Positions 17,390 to 26,095 of a DNA stretch of 64,000 bases are shown piece after piece. Below the pieces are notes generated by a model that had not been told where the DNA came from, did not search any database, and was given only the letters and a program-made list of their open reading frames with translations. The DNA lies in NCBI RefSeq assembly GCF_002215495.1, contig NZ_CP021378.1:1-64000 (forward strand). Reading direction: 5' to 3'. Made by a program: the position numbers and the translations under genes. How positions within the stretch are numbered: the first letter of the stretch is position 1; every line of letters begins with the position of its first letter. This DNA comes from Porphyrobacter sp. CACIAM 03H1. GTDB taxonomy: Bacteria; Pseudomonadota; Alphaproteobacteria; Sphingomonadales; Sphingomonadaceae.

Positions 17390-17554
17390 GGTTATCTCAG
17401 CCGCTGTCCGGGATGGCCGATTGGCCTCGCCCGGTTACTCTTTCGCTGCGGGCTTGTGGATCAAGGGCTCACTTCTTCGCACGGACGGGAACCTCGCGCC
17501 GCCCAAGAACCGGCCTGGGCACGGCAGGATCCGCTGAAAGCACAAGGAACGATA

Positions 17555-17803
17555 ATGTCTTCGAAGGAGTGCGAAACTCATCGTAACAGCAGTGCCACCA
17601 TGCGGATCGAGTCGAGACGCGATCCTGCAGCGGCGCCGCCTTCGCGCAAGCTCGAAGACACGAGGCGGCTCAAAGCACTGGTTGCACAGGCATTGGCCAT
17701 ATCTGACGAGCTCAATCTGCCGTTTGTCGGGATCGATCTGAGCGCAGCGCTCGAGAAACTCGGTGACCCCGAATGTTCACGCGTTGAAAAGGACATTGGC
17801 TGA
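17555..17803 (+). CDS. small helical protein, member of a local three-gene family
   Basis: An 82-residue protein from ATG 17555, preceded by AAGGA at six bases. The first 45 residues are polar. The C-terminal part (ALVAQALAISDELNLPFVGI, then DLSAALEKLG) is an amphipathic helix pair. It resembles the small proteins at 6502 and 19268 in pattern and in its position next to a regulator, here the TetR gene. The upstream extension to 17456 has no ribosome site. Function is unknown. Confidence 0.6.
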   Translation: MSSKECETHRNSSATMRIESRRDPAAAPPSRKLEDTRRLKALVAQALAISDELNLPFVGIDLSAALEKLGDPECSRVEKDIG

Positions 17804-18127
17804 TGACCAGGGCAAGGCCCGGCTACCCCCGGCTAGCCCGAGCGGACATTGCGACTTCCCTAAGAAAGGGGGATCACGTGCACCAGCAAATGTGGGAGCG
17901 AACTCGCCGCCGCAGCTGCCAGCGCCCTTGCGAAGATGCTTCAATAGCAGCCCAGCAAGCTGCTGCACCTTGCATCTTGAGCCCGCACAAACAACCGCTG
18001 CGCGGGCGTGTCAGCATGTTCCTCCACTTCAATGCGAACGGCTAGACGCGGCAGTAGAGCGATCGAGGCCGTACTTGCTTGGCCGCGCAGCAATCACTTC
18101 AGGCCGCAGGCTGCGCCAGTGCACCGA
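17804..18127. other. intergenic, no gene recognised
   Basis: 324 bp between the small gene and the convergent PilZ gene. Frames here are Arg/Cys-rich and not protein-like. No terminator with a T-run was found. Confidence 0.4.
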
Positions 18128-18652
18128 CTATTCGGCAAGAAGCCCGAACAGGCTAAATCCGATCAACACCCACAACAGACTGCTGGCACCCAGAATTATC
18201 CTCGCCTTGGTGGCAAGGGACAATGCCTCGGCTGCATCGTCTGGCGAAAGGACGTCGTCATCCACCGCCAAAAGAGCGCCCACTTGGCTGCGGCCCGTGT
18301 ATCCTGCACCAGCAAGTGCCGATTTCGTGAGGCTCAACACCACAAGCTCCTGGAGTTCTGATGGGTCCAGAGGTTCCGAGAAAGCGGTGCCGTGAAGTCT
18401 GCCGCTGCTCCAGACAACCTTGCAGAACTTCGGAACCGAATTCGGCAGCTCAACGATAAGGCACACGCCCGAGGGTAAGGCATGTTCGGTCTGGAGAAGC
18501 AAGCCAGTGGCTGACACGTTCAGAATGGTCAGGTCTGGGGAGCTGTCATGTGAGTCGGCTCGCAGTGCCCCCAAACGCACGCGCCAGCGCTCATCGCCGC
18601 GGCGTTCGGCCGGCTCATCACGGAGCAAAAGAGCTGGAATCGACACTGACAC
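18128..18652 (-). CDS. PilZ protein with C-terminal membrane segment
   Basis: A 174-residue protein starting at GTG 18652. The PilZ domain spans about residues 12-105 with RxxxR in RRGDERWRVR and a good second motif, NVSATG. The barrel strand VVWSSGRLHGTAF follows. Unlike the other singletons, it ends with a hydrophobic segment (IILGASSLLWVLIGFSLFGLL), so it is probably tethered to the inner membrane with the PilZ domain facing the cytoplasm. It stands alone between two spacers. Confidence 0.83.
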   Translation of the reverse strand: MSVSIPALLLRDEPAERRGDERWRVRLGALRADSHDSSPDLTILNVSATGLLLQTEHALPSGVCLIVELPNSVPKFCKVVWSSGRLHGTAFSEPLDPSELQELVVLSLTKSALAGAGYTGRSQVGALLAVDDDVLSPDDAAEALSLATKARIILGASSLLWVLIGFSLFGLLAE

Positions 18653-19049
18653 TCACCACAGACTGTCCCCGGCATTTGGGCGATCGATCTTGAGAATGTG
18701 TAGGGGCTGGCATCGGGAAAACACGTAGGGCGCATCTTCGCTGCTATCGGGGCGCGCGAATACCGAAGCAACCCTCGCGGCCCGTCACGCCGCCTCAATC
18801 ATCCGTGACAGAAACATGACGGGCGTGGGACAATCAAGCCAGCAGATCGGGCGCCCGCCCATCACTGCAGATCACATTGACCGCCCCGCGAGCGGAACGT
18901 CATTGCCACTTCTGACCATCGGCTCACAGGCAAGCGGGCCAGATGGACAGGCCACAGGCTTTCGTGACAGCAGACCAACTGCAGGAAGAAAGTGTCCTCA
19001 TGCGCTCGTCTCCAGGCTAAAAGTCAAGTTGGCTCAATAGGCCGAATAT
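18653..19049. other. intergenic, no gene recognised
   Basis: About 400 bp that should hold the PilZ promoter. No frame shows coding character and no repeat or hairpin stands out. Confidence 0.4.
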
Positions 19050-19268
19050 TCAGAAGTCATCGGGCTCATCTCCCGCCGGGGTGCCGGTCGTGCTCAGCAC
19101 CCGAGCCGTGACGATCGGAGCAAAGGGTGCGCCGCCAAGCGATTTGCTCGGCCCATTCACACAAAGAGCATCAAGCGCCATCTGGACATGTGCAGCGGAC
19201 ACGAGATTACCCGACGATTCCAGATCGTCGATGATCATGGTCATGCGATGCGAGATATCGGCAAGCAT
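19050..19268 (-). CDS. small helical protein, member of a local three-gene family
   Basis: A 72-residue protein from ATG 19268. The N-terminal half (MTMIIDDLESSGNLVSAAHV, then QMALDALC) matches the pattern in the proteins at 6502 and 17555; the C-terminal half is Gly/Pro/Thr-rich. It lies 65 bp downstream of the MarR-like gene at 19334-19975 on the same strand, so the two may be co-transcribed. The ribosome site is weak. Function is unknown. Confidence 0.55.
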   Translation of the reverse strand: MLADISHRMTMIIDDLESSGNLVSAAHVQMALDALCVNGPSKSLGGAPFAPIVTARVLSTTGTPAGDEPDDF

Positions 19269-19333
19269 ATAAAGAGATATGCATATCGCACATCTTTGTT
19301 CCCGGTGGACGCGTCTCCCCTTTCGGAAAAAGC

Positions 19334-19975
19334 TTAAGGCAGGCCTGTGCCGAGGATTGCGCTGAGGGCCCGATGCGCCTTGCTCGTCAGGGTCACAAAT
19401 CTGGCACCGCCACGGCCTGCATCCGCTGTCAGTAGGACAAGGCCTTGGCTTTCAAGCACCGCAAGCCAGCGAAGCGCTGTTGCCTGCGGCACAATGGCAG
19501 CACGGCACGCCCGTGCAGTAGAGGTTTTCTGCCCCCGATGTTCCCGCACAAACATGTCGAGGAGCATGGACCAGGCCGGATCGCCAAGCAGTTCGCGCGG
19601 TAAGGAGCGTGCGCGCACCTTTCGACGACGAAGCTCGAGTTCGGCACACATGACGAGCCTCTCGAACGATGGCACGCTTCGGTCGCGGGACGTCTCGCCC
19701 GACGGACGCGATCGCGCGCGACCAGCTTCGAGCGGCACCGCGGCGCTTGGCAATAAACTCGGGTCTGACGAACAGGATGTGGCTGAAAACCTCGCTTCTG
19801 GGACATCCACTGGACTGCTCCTTTGCGGTTGCGGTTCCCCTCCCGTCCCACACGAGCAAGAGTCGGCTATAGGCCCGTTTTGCTTGACGTCCAAATTTCT
19901 GCACAAGGCGCCGCAAGTTTGTCCGCAACTCCTCTCCAACTGCAAAAGTGCTCGAGCCCGCTTGCTGCACGGCAA
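19334..19975 (-). CDS. MarR-like winged-helix protein (paralogue 3)
   Basis: A frame of up to 213 codons, opening at a TTG at 19975. Only the last 105 residues are recognisable: LLGDPAWSMLLDMFVREHRG, then IVPQATALRWLAVLESQGL, then a wing and a closing helix. This is the block shared with the proteins at 6666 and 15645. The first 100 residues are Ser/Pro/Arg-rich and may be untranslated, so the true start is uncertain; ATG at 19651 is the latest possible. A small helical protein gene follows. Target unknown. Confidence 0.72.
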   Translation of the reverse strand: MPCSKRARALLQLERSCGQTCGALCRNLDVKQNGPIADSCSCGTGGEPQPQRSSPVDVPEARFSATSCSSDPSLLPSAAVPLEAGRARSRPSGETSRDRSVPSFERLVMCAELELRRRKVRARSLPRELLGDPAWSMLLDMFVREHRGQKTSTARACRAAIVPQATALRWLAVLESQGLVLLTADAGRGGARFVTLTSKAHRALSAILGTGLP

Positions 19976-20503
19976 TGGAAGAACGGTGTATCAGGCGCCT
20001 TGCCTGTTCGAAAAGTGCGGTCTCGAGGCCATGGCTCAGGGGTGATTGCCGCGCCGAGGGCAAGACCTGCGACAGCACTTGAAAGCGGGGCCGCCAGTCT
20101 GAGGATTTGGCTAGGGCACAGAAGCTGGCGGCCCAAGATGGAAGTTGTCGGGTCATTGGCTGGTTCAGAAGCGCAAACGCTTCCCCCGACGGCCTGCGAT
20201 CTACACCAGTTCGCCTAACAGGCAGTAAATGAGCTCACGCCCATCTCCCCAATGCAGCGGGAGCCAAGGCAAAGAGCTGCCTGGCGCCCGGTGCCGGCAC
20301 CAGTCTCAAGCTCTCCGATTGAATCCGAGGGAAAAGTGCGAGCTGTACAGGGGCGCGCCGCGAACCGGCCTCATGCGCCTCATCGGCATGCAGCCGAGCC
20401 GCGATGATGGCAAGCCGGGGCAGCAGAAAGAGCTTGACCGGTACATAGGCGGCCAGGCCTGCGGACATGCACCCAGAGCAGTGCTTTCGTGTCGCAGCCA
20501 ATC
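19976..20503. other. intergenic boundary of the regulatory region
   Basis: About 530 bp between the third MarR-like gene and the end of mmsB. Frames are short and atypical. It marks the switch from sparse, regulator-rich sequence to densely packed metabolic operons. Confidence 0.45.
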
Positions 20504-21388
20504 TCAGCCCTGTCCGGCGCGCGATATGCTCATGATAACGCCCGAAAAATCGATCGCCGCATTTTCCCTTGCGAATTCCTCGTAAATCGCGCGGGCGTGT
20601 TCGCCTAGTTCGACCTTGGCCCCCGCCCCTGCCGCCGCTTCCATCGCCAGATTGAGGTCCTTGAGCATCAACCCTGCAGCGAACCCGCCCTGATAGCTGT
20701 TGTCGGCGGGCGTAACCGGGCCGACGCCCGGCACGGGACAGTAGGAAGTCATCGACCAGCACTGGCCGCTTGAGACGCTCGAGATGTCGTAGAAGGTCTG
20801 CGGATCGAGCCCGAGCTTCTGCGCCATGGCAAAGGCCTCGCAGGTGCCGATCATGTGGATCGCGAGCAGCATGTTGTTGCAGATCTTGGCAGCCTGGCCG
20901 GTGCCGGGCCCGCCCGCGTGAATCACCGCCTTGCCCATCGCAGCGAGGATCGGCTGGGCGCGGGCGAAAGCCTCGTCGCTGCCGCCGACCATGAAGGTGA
21001 GCGTGCCGCCCGCCGCCGCTGCGATGCCGCCCGATACCGGCGCGTCGACCATTTGGTAGCCGTGAGCCTCGGTGACGGAGATCACCTCGCGCGCAGTGGC
21101 GACGTCGATGGTCGAGCAGTCCATCATGATCGCACCTTCGGGCGCATGGCCGATCACATCGTCCCAGTACACCTGTTTGACAATCGCGCCGTTGGGCAGC
21201 ATCGAGACCACCGCCTCGGCACCCTCGCAGGCCTCTCTGGCGGTGGCGAAGGTGTCGCACCCCACCTCGCGCGCGGCGGCGAGAGCGGTTTCGGAAAGGT
21301 CGAAAGCGCGAACCTCGTGGCCCGCCTTGACGAGGTTTGCGGCCATCCCGCCGCCCATGTTGCCGAGGCCGATGAAGGCTATTTTCAT
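20504..21388 (-). CDS. mmsB: 3-hydroxyisobutyrate dehydrogenase
   Basis: Oxidises 3-hydroxyisobutyrate to methylmalonate semialdehyde with NAD+ in valine breakdown. The 294-residue protein from ATG 21388, with GGGGAGA upstream, begins with the Rossmann motif IAFIGLGNMGGGMAANL. It has the substrate-site signature DAPVSGGIAAA near residue 120 and the catalytic-Lys region GTGQAAKICNNM near residue 170. It is last in a five-gene minus-strand run whose other members supply the preceding steps. The next enzyme, methylmalonate-semialdehyde dehydrogenase, is not in the window. Confidence 0.94.
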   Translation of the reverse strand: MKIAFIGLGNMGGGMAANLVKAGHEVRAFDLSETALAAAREVGCDTFATAREACEGAEAVVSMLPNGAIVKQVYWDDVIGHAPEGAIMMDCSTIDVATAREVISVTEAHGYQMVDAPVSGGIAAAAGGTLTFMVGGSDEAFARAQPILAAMGKAVIHAGGPGTGQAAKICNNMLLAIHMIGTCEAFAMAQKLGLDPQTFYDISSVSSGQCWSMTSYCPVPGVGPVTPADNSYQGGFAAGLMLKDLNLAMEAAAGAGAKVELGEHARAIYEEFARENAAIDFSGVIMSISRAGQG

Positions 21389-21414
21389 GGCTGCTGTCTC
21401 CCCTTGTGGCAGGC

Positions 21415-22212
21415 TCACCGGCCCTTCCACTGCCCCTCGCGCTTCTCGACGAAGGCGGCCATGCCCTCGGCCTTGTCCTCGGACGCGGTGAGGATCTGGA
21501 AAATCCGGCGCTCGACGATCAGGCCTTGGTGGAGCGTCATTTCGAAGGCCGAGTTCACCATCTCCTTGTTCGCAATCGTCGCCATAGGCGGCATGGCGGC
21601 GATGGTGGCGGCGGTCTTGAGGCTTTCGGCGATCAGTTCCTCATGCGGCACCACGCGCGCGACGAGGTTACTGCGCTCGGCCTCCTCGGCGTCCATCATC
21701 CGGCCGGTGAGGCACATCTCCATCGACTTCGACTTGCCGATGGCGCGGGTCAGCCGCTGCGATCCGCCCATGCCGGGGGCAACGCCCAATTTGATCTCGG
21801 GCTGGCCGAACCTGGCCTTGTCAGAAGCGATGATGAAATCCGCCATCATGGCCAGCTCGCACCCGCCCCCCAGCGCGAAGCCGTTCACCGCGGCGATCCA
21901 CGGCTTGCGGGTCTTCTTGACGATCTCGCTAGTCCACGGAGCGAAGAAATCGTCGAGGTAGAAATCTGCCGCCGGCTTGTCGGCCATTTCCTTGATGTCC
22001 GCACCCGCCGCAAAGGCCTTGTCGCCGCTGCCGGTCAGCACCGCACAAAGCTGCGTCGCGTTGGTCTGATAGGCGGCGAAGGCATCGATCAGCTCGGCGA
22101 GCACCTGCGAATTGAGCGCGTTCAGCGCCTGCGGGCGGTTGAGGGTGATGAGCGTGACGCCCCTGGTGTCGCGGGCATCGGTCTCGACGAGAATGGTTTC
22201 GTATGTGGCCAT
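21415..22212 (-). CDS. enoyl-CoA hydratase
   Basis: A 265-residue crotonase-family enzyme from ATG 22212. It has [11 protein letters not shown], the oxyanion-hole segment [11 protein letters not shown], and [28 protein letters not shown] with the two catalytic glutamates expected of a true hydratase. In this context it probably hydrates methacrylyl-CoA to 3-hydroxyisobutyryl-CoA. A 103-bp gap carrying a repeat element separates it from the hydrolase gene upstream. The frame extends through the repeat but the ATG at 22212 gives the normal N-terminus. Confidence 0.94.
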   Translation of the reverse strand: MATYETILVETDARDTRGVTLITLNRPQALNALNSQVLAELIDAFAAYQTNATQLCAVLTGSGDKAFAAGADIKEMADKPAADFYLDDFFAPWTSEIVKKTRKPWIAAVNGFALGGGCELAMMADFIIASDKARFGQPEIKLGVAPGMGGSQRLTRAIGKSKSMEMCLTGRMMDAEEAERSNLVARVVPHEELIAESLKTAATIAAMPPMATIANKEMVNSAFEMTLHQGLIVERRIFQILTASEDKAEGMAAFVEKREGQWKGR

Positions 22213-22228
22213 GTCTGACTTCCTCGTC

Positions 22229-22305
22229 GCCCCTGCGAAGGCAGGGGCCTGTCTGAGTTGGCGGCTTGCAATCAAGCCTAGCTGGATTCCCGTCTCGGCG
22301 GGAAT
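22229..22305. repeat. intergenic REP-like double hairpin
   Basis: Two inverted repeats in a 77-bp unit: GCCCCTGC/GCAGGGGC (22229-22248, 4-base loop) and ATTCCCG/CGGGAAT (22286-22305, 6-base loop). Such paired GC-rich hairpins, one with a GGCGGGAATGACG-like side, are common interspersed repeats between genes in sphingomonads. It lies between two genes of the valine run and might act in RNA processing. Confidence 0.65.
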
Positions 22306-22315
22306 GACGGATTGG

Positions 22316-23374
22316 TTAGGCGAGCGGCACCCACTCCTCGCCTTCGGGCAGGGGCGCGAAGATCGCATCGAGCAGGTCTTCGGTCACGCCTTTGGGGGTG
22401 GCCGGGTTCCACTTGGGGTCGCCGGTCTTGTCGACGATCACCGCACGCACGCCCTCGGCGAAGTCGGGTCGGGTCAGCACGCGGCTGGCGATCCGGTATT
22501 CCATCCGCATGTTGTCGGCGAAGTCGGAGAGCTTGGCGCTTGTCGCCAGCTGGCGCAACGCGACTTTGCAGGTCTGCGGGCTCTTGGTGCCGAGCGTGTC
22601 GCGCTCCTTCATTGCCCAGTCGTCGCCCGCATTGGCCGCCGCCTCGAGGCTGGCAAGGATGTCCTCGTAACGGTCAGAGGCGAAGTGCTTGGCGATCTTG
22701 TCTGCATTCGCCTCGATCCGTGCCTTGGGCGGTGTGCCGACGGGTTCGGAAAGGATGCCCGCGATCCGGTCAGGGTGATCGTGGATGCGCGCCTTGATGT
22801 CCTCGAGCATCTCGTGCGGCACGTAGTGCGTGGCGAGCCCGGTCCACAGGCACTCCGCCCCGTCGAGCCGTGCTCCGGTCAGCGCGAGGAACTGGCCGAG
22901 CCGGCGCCCTAGGCGCGAGAGATACCAGCCGCCGCCCACATCGGGGAACAGGCCGATGCCGGCCTCGGGCATGGCGAAACGGGTGTTCTCGGTCGCCACG
23001 CGATACTTGGCGGGCTGCGAGATGCCAACGCCGCCGCCCATCGTGATCCCGTCCATGAAGGCGACGATGGGCTTGGCGTAGGTGAACATCAGGTGATTGA
23101 GCTGGTATTCGTCATGGAAGAACCTGCGGCCCGACACCCCGCCGTCGTTCAGGGCAGAATTGCGCAGGAAGGCGATGTCCCCGCCCGCGCAGAAGCCCCG
23201 CCCCTCGGCATGGTCGAGGATCACCGCCCTGATGCTGTCGTCATTCGCCCAGGCGGCGAGCGCCGCGGTCATCGCGTGGCACATGTCGAGCGTGAGGGCA
23301 TGGATCGCCTTGGGCCGGTTGAGGCTGATGTGGCCGATCGGGCCGTCTGTGGAGATCAGGACGTCGTCGGTCAT
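22316..23374 (-). CDS. 3-hydroxyisobutyryl-CoA hydrolase
   Basis: Releases 3-hydroxyisobutyrate from its CoA ester in valine catabolism. At 352 residues it is longer than ordinary crotonases and fits the ECH_2/HIBCH group. Visible signatures are [13 protein letters not shown], the MGGGVGIS loop, [21 protein letters not shown] and the C-terminal [25 protein letters not shown]. The start overlaps the VOC gene stop by four bases, so it is coupled. Confidence 0.95.
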   Translation of the reverse strand: MTDDVLISTDGPIGHISLNRPKAIHALTLDMCHAMTAALAAWANDDSIRAVILDHAEGRGFCAGGDIAFLRNSALNDGGVSGRRFFHDEYQLNHLMFTYAKPIVAFMDGITMGGGVGISQPAKYRVATENTRFAMPEAGIGLFPDVGGGWYLSRLGRRLGQFLALTGARLDGAECLWTGLATHYVPHEMLEDIKARIHDHPDRIAGILSEPVGTPPKARIEANADKIAKHFASDRYEDILASLEAAANAGDDWAMKERDTLGTKSPQTCKVALRQLATSAKLSDFADNMRMEYRIASRVLTRPDFAEGVRAVIVDKTGDPKWNPATPKGVTEDLLDAIFAPLPEGEEWVPLA

Positions 23375-23769
23375 TGCCCAATGTCTTTCGGTTCGATCAG
23401 ATCCCAGCGATTTCCGAAGGGGTCGCTGAAGACGGCGACGGTGCCGTAGCTCTCCCGGCGCGGCGCGTCCTCGAATTTCAAGCCGGCATCGACAAGCCGT
23501 GCATGGGTGCCCGCGAAATCGCCTGTATGCACGAAGAAGGCCACACGCCCGCCGGCCTGCTTGCCGATGGAGGCGGCTTGCGCGTCATCGGCGGCGCGAG
23601 CAAGCAGGAGCCGACCGCCGTCCCTCCCGCCGACCACCACCCAGCGCTTGCCCCCGCCCATATCGATGTCTTCGACCAGATCGAGCCCGAGCGCATCCAC
23701 GCAGAAGGCGATCCCCGCGTCGTAATCGGGCACTATCAGCGTCGTCATAGCAAGCCGCGTGCCGTTCAC
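23371..23769 (-). CDS. VOC-superfamily (glyoxalase/bleomycin-resistance-like) protein
   Basis: A 132-residue VOC-fold protein with two beta-alpha-beta-beta-beta repeats; the second ends in VFSDPFGNRWDLIEP with the usual metal-ligand Glu near the end. Substrate cannot be told. It overlaps its neighbours by four bases on both sides and so is translated with the acyl-CoA dehydrogenase and the hydrolase. An accessory role in acyl-CoA or aldehyde handling is inferred from position only. Confidence 0.85.
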   Translation of the reverse strand: MNGTRLAMTTLIVPDYDAGIAFCVDALGLDLVEDIDMGGGKRWVVVGGRDGGRLLLARAADDAQAASIGKQAGGRVAFFVHTGDFAGTHARLVDAGLKFEDAPRRESYGTVAVFSDPFGNRWDLIEPKDIGQ

Positions 23770-24911
23770 TGGCGCAGCAGATCGCGGCCCACGACCATGC
23801 GCATGACCTGATTAGTGCCTTCGAGGATCGAGTGTACCCTGAGGTCGCGCCAGAAGCGTTCGATGGGATAATCCTGAAGGTAGCCATAGCCGCCGAACAG
23901 CTGCAGCGCGCGGTCGACGATGGCGCTGCCGTTGTCGGTAGCTAGGCGCTTGGCCATCGCCGAGAAGCGCGTCTTGTCGGGTGCATTGTGGTTCACCTTG
24001 GCGGCGGCGAGGTAGAGCAGCGCACGCGCCGCCTCAAGGTCGGTCGCCATGTCGGCAAGCATGAACTGGGTGTTCTGGAAATCGGCGACCGCCTGGCCGA
24101 ACTGCTTGCGCTCCTTGGTGTAGCGGATTGCCTCGTCGAGGCACCTTTGCGCCCCGCCCAGCGAGCAGGCCCCGATGTTGAGCCGCCCGCCATCGAGCCC
24201 CATCATCGCTATGCGGAAGCCCTCGCCCTCGGCACCGACGAGATTGTCGGCCGGCACGCGCACGTCCTCGAGAATCAGCTGCGCAGTCGGCTGGGAGTGC
24301 CAGCCGAGCTTCTTCTCCTGCGCGCCGAAGCTGACGCCGCGCATGTCCTTTTCGATCACCATGCAGGAGATGCCCTTGGGCCCGTCCTCGCCGGTGCGCA
24401 CCATCGCGACATAGATCTCGTTGGCGCCCGCGCCGGAGATGAACTGCTTGGTGCCGTTCAGCACATAATGATCGCCGTCCCGCCGTGCGGTCGTCTTGAG
24501 GGCCGCCGCGTCCGAGCCGGAACCCGGTTCGGTGAGGCAATAGCTGGCGATCTTCTCCATGGTGACAAGGCTGGGCAGATATTTCGCCTTCACCGCCTCT
24601 CCGCCGAAGCGGTCGATCATCCACGAGGCCATGTTGTGGATCGAGATGAAGGCGCTGGTCGAGGGACAGCCATAGGCCATGGCCTCCATGATCAGCGCCG
24701 CTTCGAGTCGCCCGAGGCCGATCCCGCCCGATTGCTCGGAAACGTAGATCGCGCCGAAGCCGAGTTCGGCGCTCTTCTGGATCGTCTCCCGCGGGAAGAT
24801 GTGCTTCTCGTCCCACTCGGCGGCGAAGGGGGTGATATTGTCGGCGGTGAACCGCTGCGCGACCTCGCGGATCGCCAGCTGATCGTCGGTGAGTTGGAAT
24901 TGTCCGTGCAT
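23766..24911 (-). CDS. acyl-CoA dehydrogenase, probably isobutyryl-CoA dehydrogenase
   Basis: An FAD enzyme of 381 residues, the normal family length. It has YCLTEPGSGSDAAALKTTARRDG, KQFISGAGANEIYVAMVRTG, RKQFGQAVADFQNTQF, LFGGYGYLQDYPIERFWRDLRV and the catalytic-Glu segment HSILEGTNQVMRM. In this operon, with HIBCH and mmsB, the likely reaction is isobutyryl-CoA to methacrylyl-CoA. It is the first gene of the run. A transcriptional regulator is not visible nearby. Confidence 0.93.
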   Translation of the reverse strand: MHGQFQLTDDQLAIREVAQRFTADNITPFAAEWDEKHIFPRETIQKSAELGFGAIYVSEQSGGIGLGRLEAALIMEAMAYGCPSTSAFISIHNMASWMIDRFGGEAVKAKYLPSLVTMEKIASYCLTEPGSGSDAAALKTTARRDGDHYVLNGTKQFISGAGANEIYVAMVRTGEDGPKGISCMVIEKDMRGVSFGAQEKKLGWHSQPTAQLILEDVRVPADNLVGAEGEGFRIAMMGLDGGRLNIGACSLGGAQRCLDEAIRYTKERKQFGQAVADFQNTQFMLADMATDLEAARALLYLAAAKVNHNAPDKTRFSAMAKRLATDNGSAIVDRALQLFGGYGYLQDYPIERFWRDLRVHSILEGTNQVMRMVVGRDLLRQ

Positions 24912-24965
24912 GGCCTAGGCCTCTAACGGGGTTTGCGAGGTTGGAAAAGGCTGGCGGACTTTTTG

Positions 24966-25499
24966 CTAGGGGCTGGTGCCCGCAGGTTGCAGGACAAGGT
25001 CGCAGGCATCGCCCTTGCCCGCCTCCCCCGCCGCCGCGAAGCGCTCCGCATCGGGCGCGAGGCGGCGGATCAGGATCACGCCGCGGGCCGTCGGGCTGAC
25101 GATTGCCCCTGCCGCGGGAGCGCTTCCAGGCGGCAGCAGCCGCACTGCGACCGCCTTGCCCGTCCCGCGCAGGACCACGAAATTGTCGGTCCGCACATCG
25201 AAGAAGGACAGCGACTGGTAATCGGGCCAGGCCGCCATCCGCACGGTCAGGCTCGCATCCGGGCGGTCGAGATCGAAGCGGCACAGCGAGTAGTAGAGAT
25301 CGGGCGAGGAGCGCACGATGCTCTGGCTCTGCGGCGTCACCCGATTCGGCGTGGTGAAGGCATGGAGCGCCACGCCGCGCGCCTCGAGCGCCGCCATCGC
25401 GCGGTCCATGATGAACCCGGGCGCGAGGTGCAGCGTCAGTGCGTGCACCGCGGCGGCGCAGACGAGCAGCACGACTAGGGGACCGACCCAAGTTTTCAT
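24966..25499 (-). CDS. DUF1254-family protein
   Basis: A 177-residue exported or membrane-anchored protein from ATG 25499 with an N-terminal hydrophobic segment (VGPLVVLLVCAAAVHAL). The body has SPDLYYSLCRFDLDRPDASL and WPDYQSLSFFDVRTDNF, as in the short DUF1254 proteins that are split from a DUF1214 partner. Here that partner is encoded immediately upstream with a four-base overlap. Role unknown; the family is often co-inherited as a pair. Confidence 0.8.
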   Translation of the reverse strand: MKTWVGPLVVLLVCAAAVHALTLHLAPGFIMDRAMAALEARGVALHAFTTPNRVTPQSQSIVRSSPDLYYSLCRFDLDRPDASLTVRMAAWPDYQSLSFFDVRTDNFVVLRGTGKAVAVRLLPPGSAPAAGAIVSPTARGVILIRRLAPDAERFAAAGEAGKGDACDLVLQPAGTSP

Positions 25500-26095
25500 G
25501 GCCGCCCCTCGCAGGACAGGCGGGCGATGCGGGGCGGATCGAGACGTTGCTCGGGCTCGGCAAGCAATGCCGGCTCGGGCATGTAGAGCCTCAGGGTCAG
25601 ATCGAAGGTCCCAGCTTCCCGGCTCGATATCCATGCCGCGCCGTTGCCGGGCCGCTCGGGAGCGATGATCGCCTCCCAGGTCCCGGCGCCGGCCTGTTCT
25701 GCATCGATGCTGAGCGCATTGTCGGTGTTGGCCGGCAGCATGCTCGCTGCGTCATAGAGCGTCACCGACCACCACCCTGCGGGCATGGGTCCGCCTGACA
25801 GGCGGTAGGTGCACGCCTCGCGCAGGGGGGCGCCGGTATCGTCGAGGGCGCGGGTGAAGTAGACCGCCTCGGTCTTGGCGAGTGCCAGCAGGCCATGGCG
25901 GGCGACGCGGGCGCGGGTGTAAGGATCCGCCGCCTCGGAACCTACGGCAAAGTCGCTGCGCCAGCCGCCGACATCGACATCGCCGAAGGCGAGCTTGCGC
26001 CCCTCGGGCCACAGCCCGGCGATCCACAGCGCACTGCCAAGCCCCAGCAACGCACCGACAATGACCGCGGCACCATATGACAACGACCGCCGCAT
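25496..26095 (-). CDS. DUF1214-family protein
   Basis: A 199-residue protein from ATG 26095 with an N-terminal membrane segment (GAAVIVGALLGLGSALWIAGL). The core carries YFTRALDDTGAPLREACTYRL, GGPMPAGWWSVTLYDAASML and LRLYMPEPALL, characteristic of DUF1214. It overlaps the RidA gene upstream and the DUF1254 gene downstream. The two halves, which are often fused in other bacteria, probably act together in the cell envelope. Confidence 0.82.
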   Translation of the reverse strand: MRRSLSYGAAVIVGALLGLGSALWIAGLWPEGRKLAFGDVDVGGWRSDFAVGSEAADPYTRARVARHGLLALAKTEAVYFTRALDDTGAPLREACTYRLSGGPMPAGWWSVTLYDAASMLPANTDNALSIDAEQAGAGTWEAIIAPERPGNGAAWISSREAGTFDLTLRLYMPEPALLAEPEQRLDPPRIARLSCEGRP

